From NCBI GenBank assembly GCA_028023455.1, contig JAQFVV010000031.1, forward strand, positions 1,178,001 to 1,242,000: a DNA stretch of 64,000 bases, in the 5' to 3' direction. Below, piece after piece: positions 48,970 through 58,344 of this stretch. The stretch comes from Epiperipatus broadwayi (lineage: Eukaryota > Onychophora > Udeonychophora > Euonychophora > Peripatidae). Every line of letters begins with the position of its first letter. The first letter of the stretch is position 1. Under the pieces are notes generated by a model. The model was not told the DNA's origin and searched no databases. It saw only the letters and a list, made by a program, of their open reading frames with translations. Both the position numbers and the translations under genes were made by a program.

Positions 48970-49965
48970 ATATTTACAAAAATGGAATGTGATTGAGATA
49001 TAGAGATTAATATAATGATAACAGAATTATATTAAAACATTTCATTAAAAAAGATAAATTAAGAAAGATAATTTCTATAGATTCACAACAGGCATGGATA
49101 CAAAAGATGACAGTTATTAAAAATTTTAAACATAAAAATGATAGATATAATACAGAGAAAAATATAGCTACTTTACAAAAAAAAAAAATAATTTATTGAA
49201 TTATATATTATGGATATAACTCTAGGAGGATTAAAAATATATTTTTTAATTATAAACCACCTAATTTAAATATTAATAATAATTCTATTATAAATAATAA
49301 TAGTAGCTCTAAGAATAATAAAAAATGGATAAAACTTTCATACTTCCCTGATATTTATCATACTCTACTAAAAAAATAAAAACTATATAGATAAAAACTT
49401 ACCATATGATGACCAAATAATAAAAATCCTGAAAATTAATACGTAATTATAAAATATGAAATTCTTGTGGAAATTGCTGATCGTTTATTATGAACATACA
49501 GGAAAACAATTTGATGAAAGAACAGAAAACAATAATGCAATTACGTAATAGAAGATATGATAAATCTGCCTTATATATTCATTATTTAAAATACGTCATA
49601 AAATAGATTGTATAAAAAATATAAAATCTTTAAACTAAAATAATGAAACAAATAGAAAGAAGATATCTGAAACAATTACATTAATTATAACAAATATAAT
49701 TGTATGAACATATATAAAACATAATTGGCTAATAATAAATGAAAGGAAAATTATGTAGTATACATTTATACAAGTTTTTTTTCTTCGTTGTACAAACTGT
49801 ATTATTAGTATTATTGTTATAATAGGTTCTAATTAATTTTATATAAAAGACATAGATGTTGCTATGAATGCAATGTAGATTGTAATTATAAAATAGTTCC
49901 AACACATTGAAAAGGCAAAAATCAATATTTTCTGAAAAGACTTATGTAATATTATTATTCTTATT
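48970..49965 (+). pseudogene. Decayed PLE family 1 copy (RT end to 3' terminus)
   Basis: Aligns with the C-terminal third of the PLE at 664-2754: pieces KHFIKKDKLRKIISIDSQQ, WIQKMTVIKNFKHKNDRYN (49048-49150), a degraded GIY-YIG region with GKQFDERTENN-like remains (49497-49530), and a tail with KYNCMNIYK. The 3' end carries a diverged family terminus (near 49905-49955). Many frameshifts and stops; the oldest family 1 copy here, oriented like the right arm. Confidence 0.7.
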
Positions 49966-50929
49966 ATATATATATATAATTATTGCTGTTATATAAAGAT
50001 ATTTTATATTATATCATATAATTTATTTCAATTATGTATATTAAATTACAAAACTGTTTTTTTAGTTAAACATTAATCTTGCAATCCTCTTGGATATCTA
50101 TAGCTGAGTATGATTACAGTCATCAAAAGCATGCTCAGCATATTATGTTGATATATTTAATATGTTTTATTTTAAAGTATTAAACAAGTTTTTCTTAGTA
50201 TACATGTTGTATGCATTATTTATATTGAATTAATAAGATACTCCTGAATTTATTTGTAAATTATTTTGTGCTTTTTTGACAATCTTCAAATAAAAATATA
50301 TTTACATTTGATTACAGTTTAAGATATTTTTATTTTAAGCAGCCAGCTCATAATCAATGCAAATGACAATCCAATATTAAGTTGGTAAATTGTTATCTAC
50401 CTGTTTTAAAACAAGACTAGAAAACCTCTCAAATCTGCACACTCAGCAATTAAAAAGTTTGATTAATACTGATTTTTCTTTCACTATACATCTATGAGGG
50501 GCTGTTGAAGATGTCATAGTCTTGCAATGAGCTATTTAAAAATTATTTTGCTTTTTCTGTTTAAGTTAGGTATCTGATTTAACTTTCAAATATTTACATG
50601 TATTATTGTATGCTTTTTAAAAAGTGTCTTGTAAATAGATGTTAATAAATAACTAAATACAATAAATATTTATTAAAAACTTAAATATATATCTGATTAA
50701 AATTACATAAAAATTTTAATTAGCCATAATATGTACACATACAATTTTATTGCATCTTTTTGTTGTTGCTAAAGCATGTTATATATTATACCTATGATGA
50801 CACAATTTTAAAATAGGTTGTTATGCATATAAAATTATTAAACCACTAAAATATCACATGGCAATCATTGCTTATGCTTACACAGACTTAGTAAAACTAT
50901 AGCAATTCTCACCATATAGTACTGCCATC
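49966..50929. other. AT-rich sequence, nothing recognised
   Basis: No gene or element recognised. Confidence 0.4.
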
Positions 50930-51008
50930 CTAGTGCAAGCCATAGTAATCAATGAATGTCAGAAGATTTGCACATCAAAATTCCTATCTAGTACCTACTC
51001 ATCCAATA

Positions 51009-51049
51009 TTCCCAGATTAGTTTGTAGCGTATGCTTTCATCAGTAAGGA
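51009..51049 (-). ncRNA. Hammerhead ribozyme, left arm (GAAA to CAAA)
   Basis: Minus strand: stem I UCCUUA with UGGGAA (one mismatch, two G-U pairs), CUGAUGA core (plus 51037-51043), stem II AGC/GCU, then CAAA in place of GAAA, stem III ACUAAU (weakened), and UC at the cleavage site. Loss of the invariant G and of stem III pairs predicts no activity. Confidence 0.65.
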
Positions 51050-51325
51050 GTCTTGAATCTGAGAGCAATGGACCTAGACATTTGTATCTAATGCATCCTT
51101 CAACCAGTTTTTACCTTTTTAATTAATTATGATTATCATTGTTAAAAAAATCAAAAGCATCAAAATATATACATACTGACCTATATTCAGATCTATATGA
51201 CTATACAAGCAAATTATCTTAAATTGAAAATATTTTTTGTATGTTCAATTTGGATTATGCTTTATAGTGAACTAAGAAGGTAAAAGGTGGCTGCTGGAAA
51301 GTGACATAGCTCTCAAATTCAAGGT

Positions 51326-51353
51326 TCCTCAATACTAGAAACTAGTCTGGGGA
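51326..51353 (+). ncRNA. Hammerhead remnant, right arm (CUGANGA deleted)
   Basis: Stem I UCCUCA (51326-51331) with UGGGGA (51348-51353) is perfect, GAAA is present (51338-51341), stem III is the palindrome ACUAGU and the cleavage triplet is GUC. The CUGANGA core and 5' half of stem II are missing between 51331 and 51335. It preserves just the parts that the left arm has lost. Confidence 0.65.
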
Positions 51354-51440
51354 TACTGGATGAGTAGGCACTAAATAAGAATTCTAATATACAAACCTTC
51401 TGACATTTCATTGGTTACTATAATTTGCACTATATAACAC

Positions 51441-52737
51441 TATTGAATGGAGGAAGTTGCTACTATTTTGTAAGATCATAATTTCCAATATCCATTTAAC
51501 AGTATTAAAAAATGTTTAAAAAACATACAAATTAAATTTTTAAAAACAATCATGCATTACACATTTATTCACAAAATTTACTATATAAAATTGTTTATGA
51601 ATTTAATTGTTGAAAATCTAGAGATGAACTTTGTAGTTCTAATGTTATATTAACCATCACAATGGTCACTTAAAAAGAATATTAACTTATTTCAGTTAAA
51701 TGTATAATGTTGGGAAAAAATACTCATTATCAGCTATAAGAAATTTAATTCAAAATTACATAAATAAAGATTGAATTCGGTCATTATTAAAACTCTTAAA
51801 TTTTAATCTTTTACTGATATAAACAAAGACATTTAAATAATTATCATGGCAAAAAGAAAAATGCTTAAAAATATTTCTGTACTTATTGCTTTAAAAACAT
51901 TAATAATAAAAAAAAAATAAACAATTGTAAATAAACACAAAATTAAACATAATTTAAATATAATTTATTAGTAAATATTGCTTAAAAGGATTAATTAAAG
52001 AAATAATAATGATCAAGATTAAATAAAATTTGAGTAATTTATACCATAATTTATTGAATACAATTTATTAAATATTGCTTAAAAAAGAAACATTTAAAAA
52101 ATTATTTAAAATCATTGACCTAAACATTTTTACTAATACTATTGCTTACTCTAAGCATCTGGCCAAGAAACTGCCATTTCAATATATATATATAATATAA
52201 GCAAGAAGGTATTGCTAATAGAGATAAACATGCAAGTAGTAATATCAACAGTGACGACTGTACATAAACACAAAAATATAACAAACCAGAACATATACAA
52301 AGCAAATATCAAAAGTATTAATTCTATAAATATAAAATGTGGAAAATGACCACAAGGGGATATAAATTAACTAAAGATGTGATTAGAAATGTGAAAATAT
52401 TATGAAAAAGCATAATAAAAAAAGAAATTAAGCAATAAATATATCAATAACAATAGTAAACAATGATAAAGAAAAAAACAATCCAATATGATTGCATAAT
52501 AAGATAATAACAAATTTCCATATCTTACAATGGAATAGGTACCAGCAGAAAAATAGGCAAAAAGAACCATTCAAAAAAATGTCTGTAAACAACAGAAAAA
52601 CTATAAATTAAGAAAAAAAACTTATGACTACGTCAATAGAATGATAATGAAGAATTAAAATTAGGCATCAGTGGATAATAAGTTTTACATGTAAAATTAA
52701 AAAGAAAAAATGAAGATTTTAAGAAAGATAGAATATT
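51441..52737. other. AT-rich sequence, nothing recognised
   Basis: No gene or element recognised. Confidence 0.4.
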
Positions 52738-52879
52738 TAAGATGTGATATGTTGGACTATTTCCATCATTTATGAGTGAATGTTAAATGTATAGAAAATT
52801 TCAAACTTTATTTAAACTTTCCAAGTACAAACAACTTGTTAGCAATAACACACAAATAGACAATACAGGTTAGTAATTA

Positions 52880-52925
52880 CACAACATTTCGGGTAGTATT
52901 ATTCTCCACTCTTCTTCAGGTGTTG
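52880..52925 (-). ncRNA. Hammerhead-like fold in PLE family 2 terminal repeat (left fragment)
   Basis: Minus strand: ACAC + CUGAAGA + A + GAGUG...CUACCC + GAAA + UGUU + GUGU. Core motifs intact. Stem II has an A-C mismatch and stem III is reduced to A-U and U-G. See the 56484-56528 copy for the best-formed version. Confidence 0.55.
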
Positions 52926-52943
52926 CTGGAAAATATGCACAGT

Positions 52944-53033
52944 GACAATATTCGCTTAGAACTTGAACTCGCATCTTTAGATTCTTGAATATCGAATTTA
53001 AGGCAAACGCTCTACCAACTGAGCTATTCTGTC
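52944..53033 (-). repeat. tRNA-like block in PLE family 2 terminal repeat (left fragment)
   Basis: Minus strand GACAGAA...TATTGTC ends (the 7-bp acceptor-like helix) enclose a perfect A-box, TAGCTCAGTTGG, with the neighbouring TAGAGCG as in real tRNAs, and a B-box-like GAGTTCAAGTTC. About 15 extra bases in the anticodon/variable region make a functional tRNA unlikely. Confidence 0.7.
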
Positions 53034-53582
53034 AAAGGCAACATATAGTAGAAATTTGATATATTTATATATGAGGGTTGGTTCAAATCCTCCTGAGTCC
53101 TTCAATTTTTTTTTTTTTTAATAATGAGGCTAATTAGTTTTTTGTTTTGTTTTTCTAAGAGCAAGATTAATTAGAGGCTTCCATACATGGTGTGTTGCCA
53201 CACTGGGTTGACTTATAGGATTATTTACCATTGTCATATGAGCAGCTTCCTTCAATTTTCTTCTATGCATTTTTATTCAATATCTTTGTATTTTCCCACT
53301 TGAGCATATGGTCATTAGTACACACATGATCCACTATCTGTCTTTTCTCTTTTAACCATTAGTTTGTACTCCTTCAAATGCTGTTCAACAGGGCGATAGG
53401 TCTCACCAATGTATTTCCTTCCACATTCACATGGTATTTCATAGATGCAGTTTTTGTTCTTCAGCATTTCCAGTTTAGGCTTAGTGGAAGTAAGAATTCC
53501 TCAAAGTGTGGTATGACTTTGGAAAGCAGTTTCTGATGTTATATTGACTGCATATTTTCTTTAATTTTCCCACCATTCCTTT

Positions 53583-53672
53583 GACAGAATAGTTCAGTCG
53601 GTAGAGCGTTTGCCTTAAATTCGATATTCAAGAAACTAAAGGTGCAAATTCAACTTCTAAGTGAATATTGTC
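53583..53672 (+). repeat. tRNA-like block in the 5' pseudo-LTR
   Basis: A-box TAGTTCAGTCGG (two changes from the perfect version) and a weak B-box. GACAGAA and TATTGTC termini pair as an acceptor-like stem. Followed directly by the element; could act as a Pol III promoter or be a tRNA-derived capture. Confidence 0.65.
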
Positions 53673-53692
53673 ACTGTGTATATAAGCCAGCA

Positions 53693-53737
53693 ACACCTGA
53701 AGAAAAATGGAGAATAATACTACTCGAAACATTGTGT
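53693..53737 (+). ncRNA. Hammerhead-like fold in the 5' pseudo-LTR (stems damaged)
   Basis: CUGAAGA (53697-53703) and GAAA (53726-53729) are present. Stem II 5' strand has mutated (AAAAUG instead of AGAGUG) and stem III reads ACAU instead of ACGU. Activity is unlikely. Confidence 0.55.
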
Positions 53738-53844
53738 AATTACTAACCTGTATTGTCTATTTGTGTTATTACTAACAAGTTGTTTGTATTTGGAAAGTTT
53801 AAATAAAGTTTAAAATTTTCTATACATTCAACATTCACTCGTAA

Positions 53845-56266
53845 ATGATGGAAATAGTCCAACATATCACATCTTATAATATACCATCATTACAAACCTT
53901 CATACAAATACTAAGTACTCGGTATGGACCTGATGCTATGTTGAAATTTAGACATTATGAAAAATTATGTCTAAAACTGGCTAAAGTAGAAAATCATTTA
54001 ACTTTCTTATGTAAATGTAAATCAAAAGGGATCATCTCTAAGGATTTGCAGTTAAAACCTCCTATTTACTCCAAGAAAACTGAGAAAATTATTCAGAGAG
54101 CAAATGAGGCCTTATTGAGAGAAAGTATAAAGATTCAGCGGTTTACCAAGTATCAAACATTGTGATGTATCAGAAATGTGGAATCATTTCTATAAAACAA
54201 AATTACAGATGAAGATTTCTCAAGAATTTGTCAAGCAGTGAACAGATCATATTGTAAATTACATGGAAGGATAAAAGAACTTCAGAAGCTTGTAAATCTA
54301 CATGGGCAAGTCAAAAGTAATACTGCAACTAGCCTATTCTTGTCATCAGTGAAAAATCTTAGTTCTAAACAACTTACCAATTGTGAATTATCAGTTCTTG
54401 AAAATGGTTTGAATTTCACCAATTACACCATCTACTGTCCCACTATTGGATATAATGGCAGCCACTGACGAGGTGACCCAAAACTTGACTCTAGAAGAAG
54501 CAGCAGAGTTACGCTGGTGAGTAAAAAGGACACTTGAAAGACATCAAGTGCACAAGCAGAAGTCAAACATTTCATATGATGAGAGGAAAGCTATTAAATC
54601 TCTCAAACAGGATACATCTATAATCATTCTTCCTGCTGACAAAGATAACACTACAGTTGTAATGGATAAAACTGATTATGATAACAAAATATGAGGTCTT
54701 CTCACAGCAGGCCAATACAAAAAAGTAGCAAAAAATCCAATTCCAAACACAGAGGTAAAATTACAAGCATTACTCTGGAAACATCGCAGGTATTTCAGTG
54801 ATTCAGAAAAAAGAAAATTAACTTCATATTTAAGCAAGACTCCTCATCTATATGGACTGCCTAAAATCCATAAAGACAATGTTCCATTAAGACCTATCCG
54901 TTAGTTCTAGAAATTCACCATGTCAAAATTTTGTCAAGATTTCTTCTCGAAGTTCTTACTCTATTGGCGTATAGGACACAGTCATTCATAAGGGATTCTA
55001 AGCACTTTGTAGAATTAGTCAGGAACATGAAAATGGAAAGAACTGACATATTGGTAAGCTTTGATGTGGAAAGTCTGTTTACAAATGTACCATGTGATGA
55101 GGCATTGTCAATTGTAAGGAAAAGGTTATATGATGATAATAGTCTACAAACTAGAACAACTCTACCTATTTTGATAGTATAATGGAATTATTAACATTCT
55201 GTATAACAACAACGTACTTTCAATATAACTCAGAATTCTTCCAACAAAATTAAGGAATGGCCATGGGATCATCTCTGTCACCCTTGCTCAGCAACATTTA
55301 CATGGAAGAACTTGAAACCACAGCCATAAATACTACTCCATGTCCACCTAAAGTGTGGCTTCGATATGTTGATGATACATTTGTGGCATGGCCACATGGT
55401 GAGGTAAAATTACAGTCATTCTGGATGCATATTAACAACATATCTCCTACAATTAAATTCACGATGGAATCAGAACAAAATTGGCATTCTTGGATGTTCT
55501 TGTGACAAGACTCCCTCAGGGCAAAGTAAAAACAACAGTGTATAGGAAACCAACACACACTGGCAAATACTTAGCATATACATCCAATCATACAAGAAAC
55601 ACTAAACAAGAAATTGCACTATCACTATGGAACAGAGCAAAGGAGGTTTGTTCAGAAACCAGTGATTTAGAAAAAGAAAAGATTCACGTAGAACAAATGC
55701 TTATGAAGAATGGTTATCCATCAGAAGTCATCAGAAAAACCTTCAATAGACAACACAAAGAGAAATCAAAAGAGAAAACAATTATTGGTACAGTAGTATA
55801 TCCGTACATACCAGTAATGGCGGACAAATTAAAAAAAATCTGCAATCAATATAACATTACAACTGCTTTCCAAAGCCATACCACACTTCGAGGAATTCTT
55901 ACTTCCACTAAGCCTAAACTGGAAATGCTGAAGAACAAAAACTGCATCTATGAAATACCATGTGAATGTGGAAGGAAATACACTGGTGAGACCTGTTGCC
56001 CTGTTGAACAGCGTTTGAAGGAGCACAAACTAATGGTTAAAAGAGAAAAAACAGATGTGTCTAACATAGCAGATCATGTGTATACTAATGACCATATGCT
56101 CAAGTGGGAAAATACAAAGATATTGGATAAAGAGGAAAAAATGTATAGAAGAAAATTCAAGGAAGCTGCTCATATGACAATGGTAAATAATCCTATAAGT
56201 AAACCCAGGGAGGCAATACACAATGTATGGAAGCCTCTAATTAATATTGCTCTTAGAAAAAAATAA
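53845..56266 (+). pseudogene. PLE family 2 reverse transcriptase/GIY-YIG endonuclease, broken
   Basis: Successive fragments. N-terminal part at 53845-54165 (starts MMEIVQHITSYN inside the pseudo-LTR). 54238-54468 continues in another frame. A piece near 54640 (LPADKDNTTVVMDK-type) precedes PLE block HLYGLPKIHKDN at about 54846-54881. RT motif A DILVSFDVESLFTNVP lies at 55045-55092, motif B GMAMGSSLSPLLSNIYMEEL at 55255-55314 and catalytic YVDD at 55366-55377. An uninterrupted 261-residue end at 55481-56266 holds the GIY-YIG domain (CIYEIPCECGRKYTGET, PVEQRLKEH, about residues 155-182). A stop follows near 54903 and frameshifts occur near 54170, 54690, 55180 and 55490. Dead, but with a well preserved endonuclease part. 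Confidence 0.88.
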
Positions 56267-56373
56267 AAAAAAACTAATTAGCCTCGTTATAAAAAAAAAA
56301 ATTGAAGGACTCAGGAGGATTTAAACCAACCCTCATATATAAATATATCAAATTTCTACTATATGTTGCTTTT

Positions 56374-56463
56374 GACAGAATCGCTCAGTTGGTAGAGCAT
56401 TTGTTTTAAATTCGATATTCAAAAATCTAAAGGTGCGAGTTCAACTTCTAAGCGAATATTGTC
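56374..56463 (+). repeat. tRNA-like block in the 3' pseudo-LTR
   Basis: A-box region TCGCTCAGTTGGTAGAGC (one change from a perfect TAGCTCAGTTGG box), B-box-like GAGTTCAACTTC, ends GACAGAA/TATTGTC able to form 6 of 7 acceptor-type pairs. Same layout as the other two copies. Confidence 0.7.
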
Positions 56464-56483
56464 ACTGTGCATATAAGCCAGCA

Positions 56484-56528
56484 ACACCTGAAGAAGAGTG
56501 AAGAATAATACTACTCGAAACGTTGTGT
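56484..56528 (+). ncRNA. Hammerhead-like fold in the 3' pseudo-LTR (best copy)
   Basis: Stem I ACAC (56484-56487) with GUGU (56525-56528). Core CUGAAGA (56488-56494). Stem II GAGUG (56496-56500) with UACUC plus G-U closure (56512-56516). GAAA 56517-56520. Stem III is the two-pair palindrome ACGU, giving cleavage after U56524. Compared with a textbook hammerhead there is one extra A (56495) between the core and stem II, and stem III is minimal. Minimal stem III is known for PLE hammerheads, which are thought to act as dimers. All three copies keep CUGAAGA-A and GAAA. Confidence 0.65.
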
Positions 56529-56705
56529 AATTACTAACCTGTATTGTCTATTTTTGTGTTATTACTGACAAGCTGTTTATATTTGGAAAGTTTAAATAAA
56601 GTTTAAAATTTTCTATACATTCAACATTCACTCATAAATGATGGAAATAGTCCAACATATCACATCTTATAATATACCATCATTACAAACCTTCAGACAA
56701 ATAGA

Positions 56706-57914
56706 TAGTTAATTCAATTTAATGATGGATGATAATATTAATAAGACGTGAAAAATTGATTTATTTTTTTTAACAATGCTTGTCAATCAGTCAGTAAATT
56801 AATAAGCAAAAACAAAATCAAAGGATTTTTTTCTGACATGAGCACTTATATAAAATCAAATTTATTAAACAAAACCTTTAAGATTTTATGATTGCATTCT
56901 CAAAATTAAAAATATAATATAATAAAAAAGGACTTTCATTTAAAATATAATTTGCAGTATTACTTTTATAAAATATTATTATTTAATCTAACATACAAAC
57001 TTGCAAATGAAGATTTTAAATCAGTTTAAAAATCTACACATTATATTGTGGGTAATTAGTGTATTAGCTTATAATGTATAGAACAGAATTAATGTTTTCA
57101 GTTACGGTAAAGATTCCAAATAAACAAAGACAGCTTTTAGGCTACCAATTGAAAGACAACTCAGCTATTAATTCAATCAACATCAGAAACCTCAACCTCC
57201 ACACCTATAACTGCATGTTCCTTTCTTGACCAACTGCCAAGCTTTATCTATTCCTTGCAACAAAGCATAGTGAATGCAAACTAACACTACTAATTAATGT
57301 CATCCACTCATATTTTATGTAGTCTTCCCTTTTATTTGCACTTTGAATACCAGAAATTACGGTTTGAGTTTCAATTGTCATTTATTTAGCAAATATATCT
57401 AAACAGTACTGTTTCCATTCTATTAATTCTTATCATTAAAATTTCTGTTCAAATTTTTTTTTTTTTTATAATACTTCATAGAAAAGTTTTGTGTCTCCAT
57501 CATTTTCTTTAGCATTTTTTTTTTTTTCAAGTTATAAGACTCTTCTTAATAAATCTTTTTCAAAATTTGTCTATGTTCAATACATATAATTTGGATTGTA
57601 ATCAAATATCTTTGCTTTTAAAATCCTGCCCAGAGCATGAAATATATTATGCTTTGACTATTCTTAGTTTTATTTTCTTTTGGCAATCTAATTAAATATT
57701 TCTTAACCACCTGTTCATGAAAAAAATGTTCCCAATCCAAAAATATTTTGTTTTATATAACTTTCAATCAGAAAAAACAACACACTGATATTTATTTTTA
57801 TATTTTAAAACAAAATACATGTAATCAACATGTAAATATTAATGTTATATTATACAGCAAATGTACTTCTTTAATATTCTCAATTTAAAAAATAGTGTTC
57901 ATATTTACTTTTCC
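56706..57914. other. AT-rich sequence, nothing recognised
   Basis: No gene or element recognised. Confidence 0.4.
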
Positions 57915-57922
57915 CTTTATAA

Positions 57923-58336
57923 CAGGAGTTCCCAATCTGGAGTACCCACCAGGAAGTATGGAAAGCTTATCATGGATATACAGTAAATAACAGGTAAATA
58001 CGTTTATTATGCTATGAATATATTCCAAAAATAGTTATACTATCAATATTTCCAGACAATTTCATGTTGATACTGTCTGTGAGCTATATCAGCAACATTT
58101 CATGTTTCTTTTCAGACATGAACATAATGAAGTTGCATAGACTTTTTTTTTCTTATCACAGGATCCAATAACTCAAAATGTCTATTCAAAATTCAAAATA
58201 GTTACTAAAATTGTCAGAGTGGTACACCCCTCCTCAGTCTCTCCAATTGCTTATTTGTTATTATAATAAATAGAGAGAATGCCAGATAATTTACTAAAAG
58301 CCAAGGGGTACAGGGACCAAAAAGATTGACAATCTG
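57923..58336. mobile_element. hAT-type MITE, decayed
   Basis: Left end CAGGAGTTCCCAATCTGGAG and right end (GGGACCAAAAAGATTGACAATCTG) resemble the widespread hAT termini of the form CAG-GGTTCCCAA / TTGG-AACC-CTG. Flanking 8-mers CTTTATAA (57915-57922) and TTTTATAT (58337-58344) agree at six of eight positions, as expected of an old hAT duplication. 414 bases, no transposase. Confidence 0.65.
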
Positions 58337-58344
58337 TTTTATAT

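Larger units (their letters stand above)
50930..51440. mobile_element. Decayed foldback element with hammerhead remnants in both arms
   Basis: Arms of about 175-190 bases (50930-51122 and 51270-51440). Shared blocks include CCTACTCATCCA, AATGTCAGAAG and CTTGAATCTGAGAGC and their complements. The arms are clearly diverged, so this is older than the 13.4-kb foldback, but each arm has a hammerhead in the same relative place and strand arrangement. About 150 bases of AT-rich sequence separate the arms. No coding. Confidence 0.75.
52738..53577 (-). pseudogene. PLE family 2, 3' fragment (GIY-YIG end plus terminal repeat), minus strand
   Basis: Minus strand, from 53577 downward: linker and GIY-YIG domain (LEMLKNKNCIYEIPCECG, then KYIGETYRPVEQHLKEYKL), C-terminal remnants, the 3' untranslated segment with GGTTGGTTCAAATCCTCCTG (complement, near 53077-53096), then tRNA-like block, hammerhead and the rest of the terminal repeat to 52738. 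It is the mirror image of about 55835-56690, so the two copies form a partial inverted pair joined at 53577/53581. Several indels; inactive. Confidence 0.8.
53581..53910 (+). repeat. 5' pseudo-LTR of PLE family 2
   Basis: Order: tRNA-like block (53583-53672), hammerhead-like fold (53693-53737), AATAAAG-containing stretch near 53805, and the start of the ORF. Matches 56372-56703 almost base for base (a few percent different) to ACAAATA at 53904-53910. Confidence 0.88.
56372..56703 (+). repeat. 3' pseudo-LTR of PLE family 2
   Basis: Second terminal repeat, with the best-formed hammerhead and near-perfect A-box. Homology with the 5' repeat ends at ACAAATA (56703), after re-encoding the first residues of the ORF. 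Confidence 0.88.
53578..56705 (+). mobile_element. Penelope-like element family 2, full-length, degenerate
   Basis: Two direct terminal repeats of about 330 bases (53581-53910 and 56372-56703) flank a decayed RT/GIY-YIG gene. Terminal repeats in PLEs (pseudo-LTRs) often carry hammerheads, and these do. The gene's first codons lie inside the 5' repeat, so the 3' repeat repeats them. A truncated inverted copy abuts upstream. The coding sequence is unrelated to family 1 beyond shared domains, and less AT-rich, so two distinct PLE lineages have invaded this locus. Confidence 0.85.
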
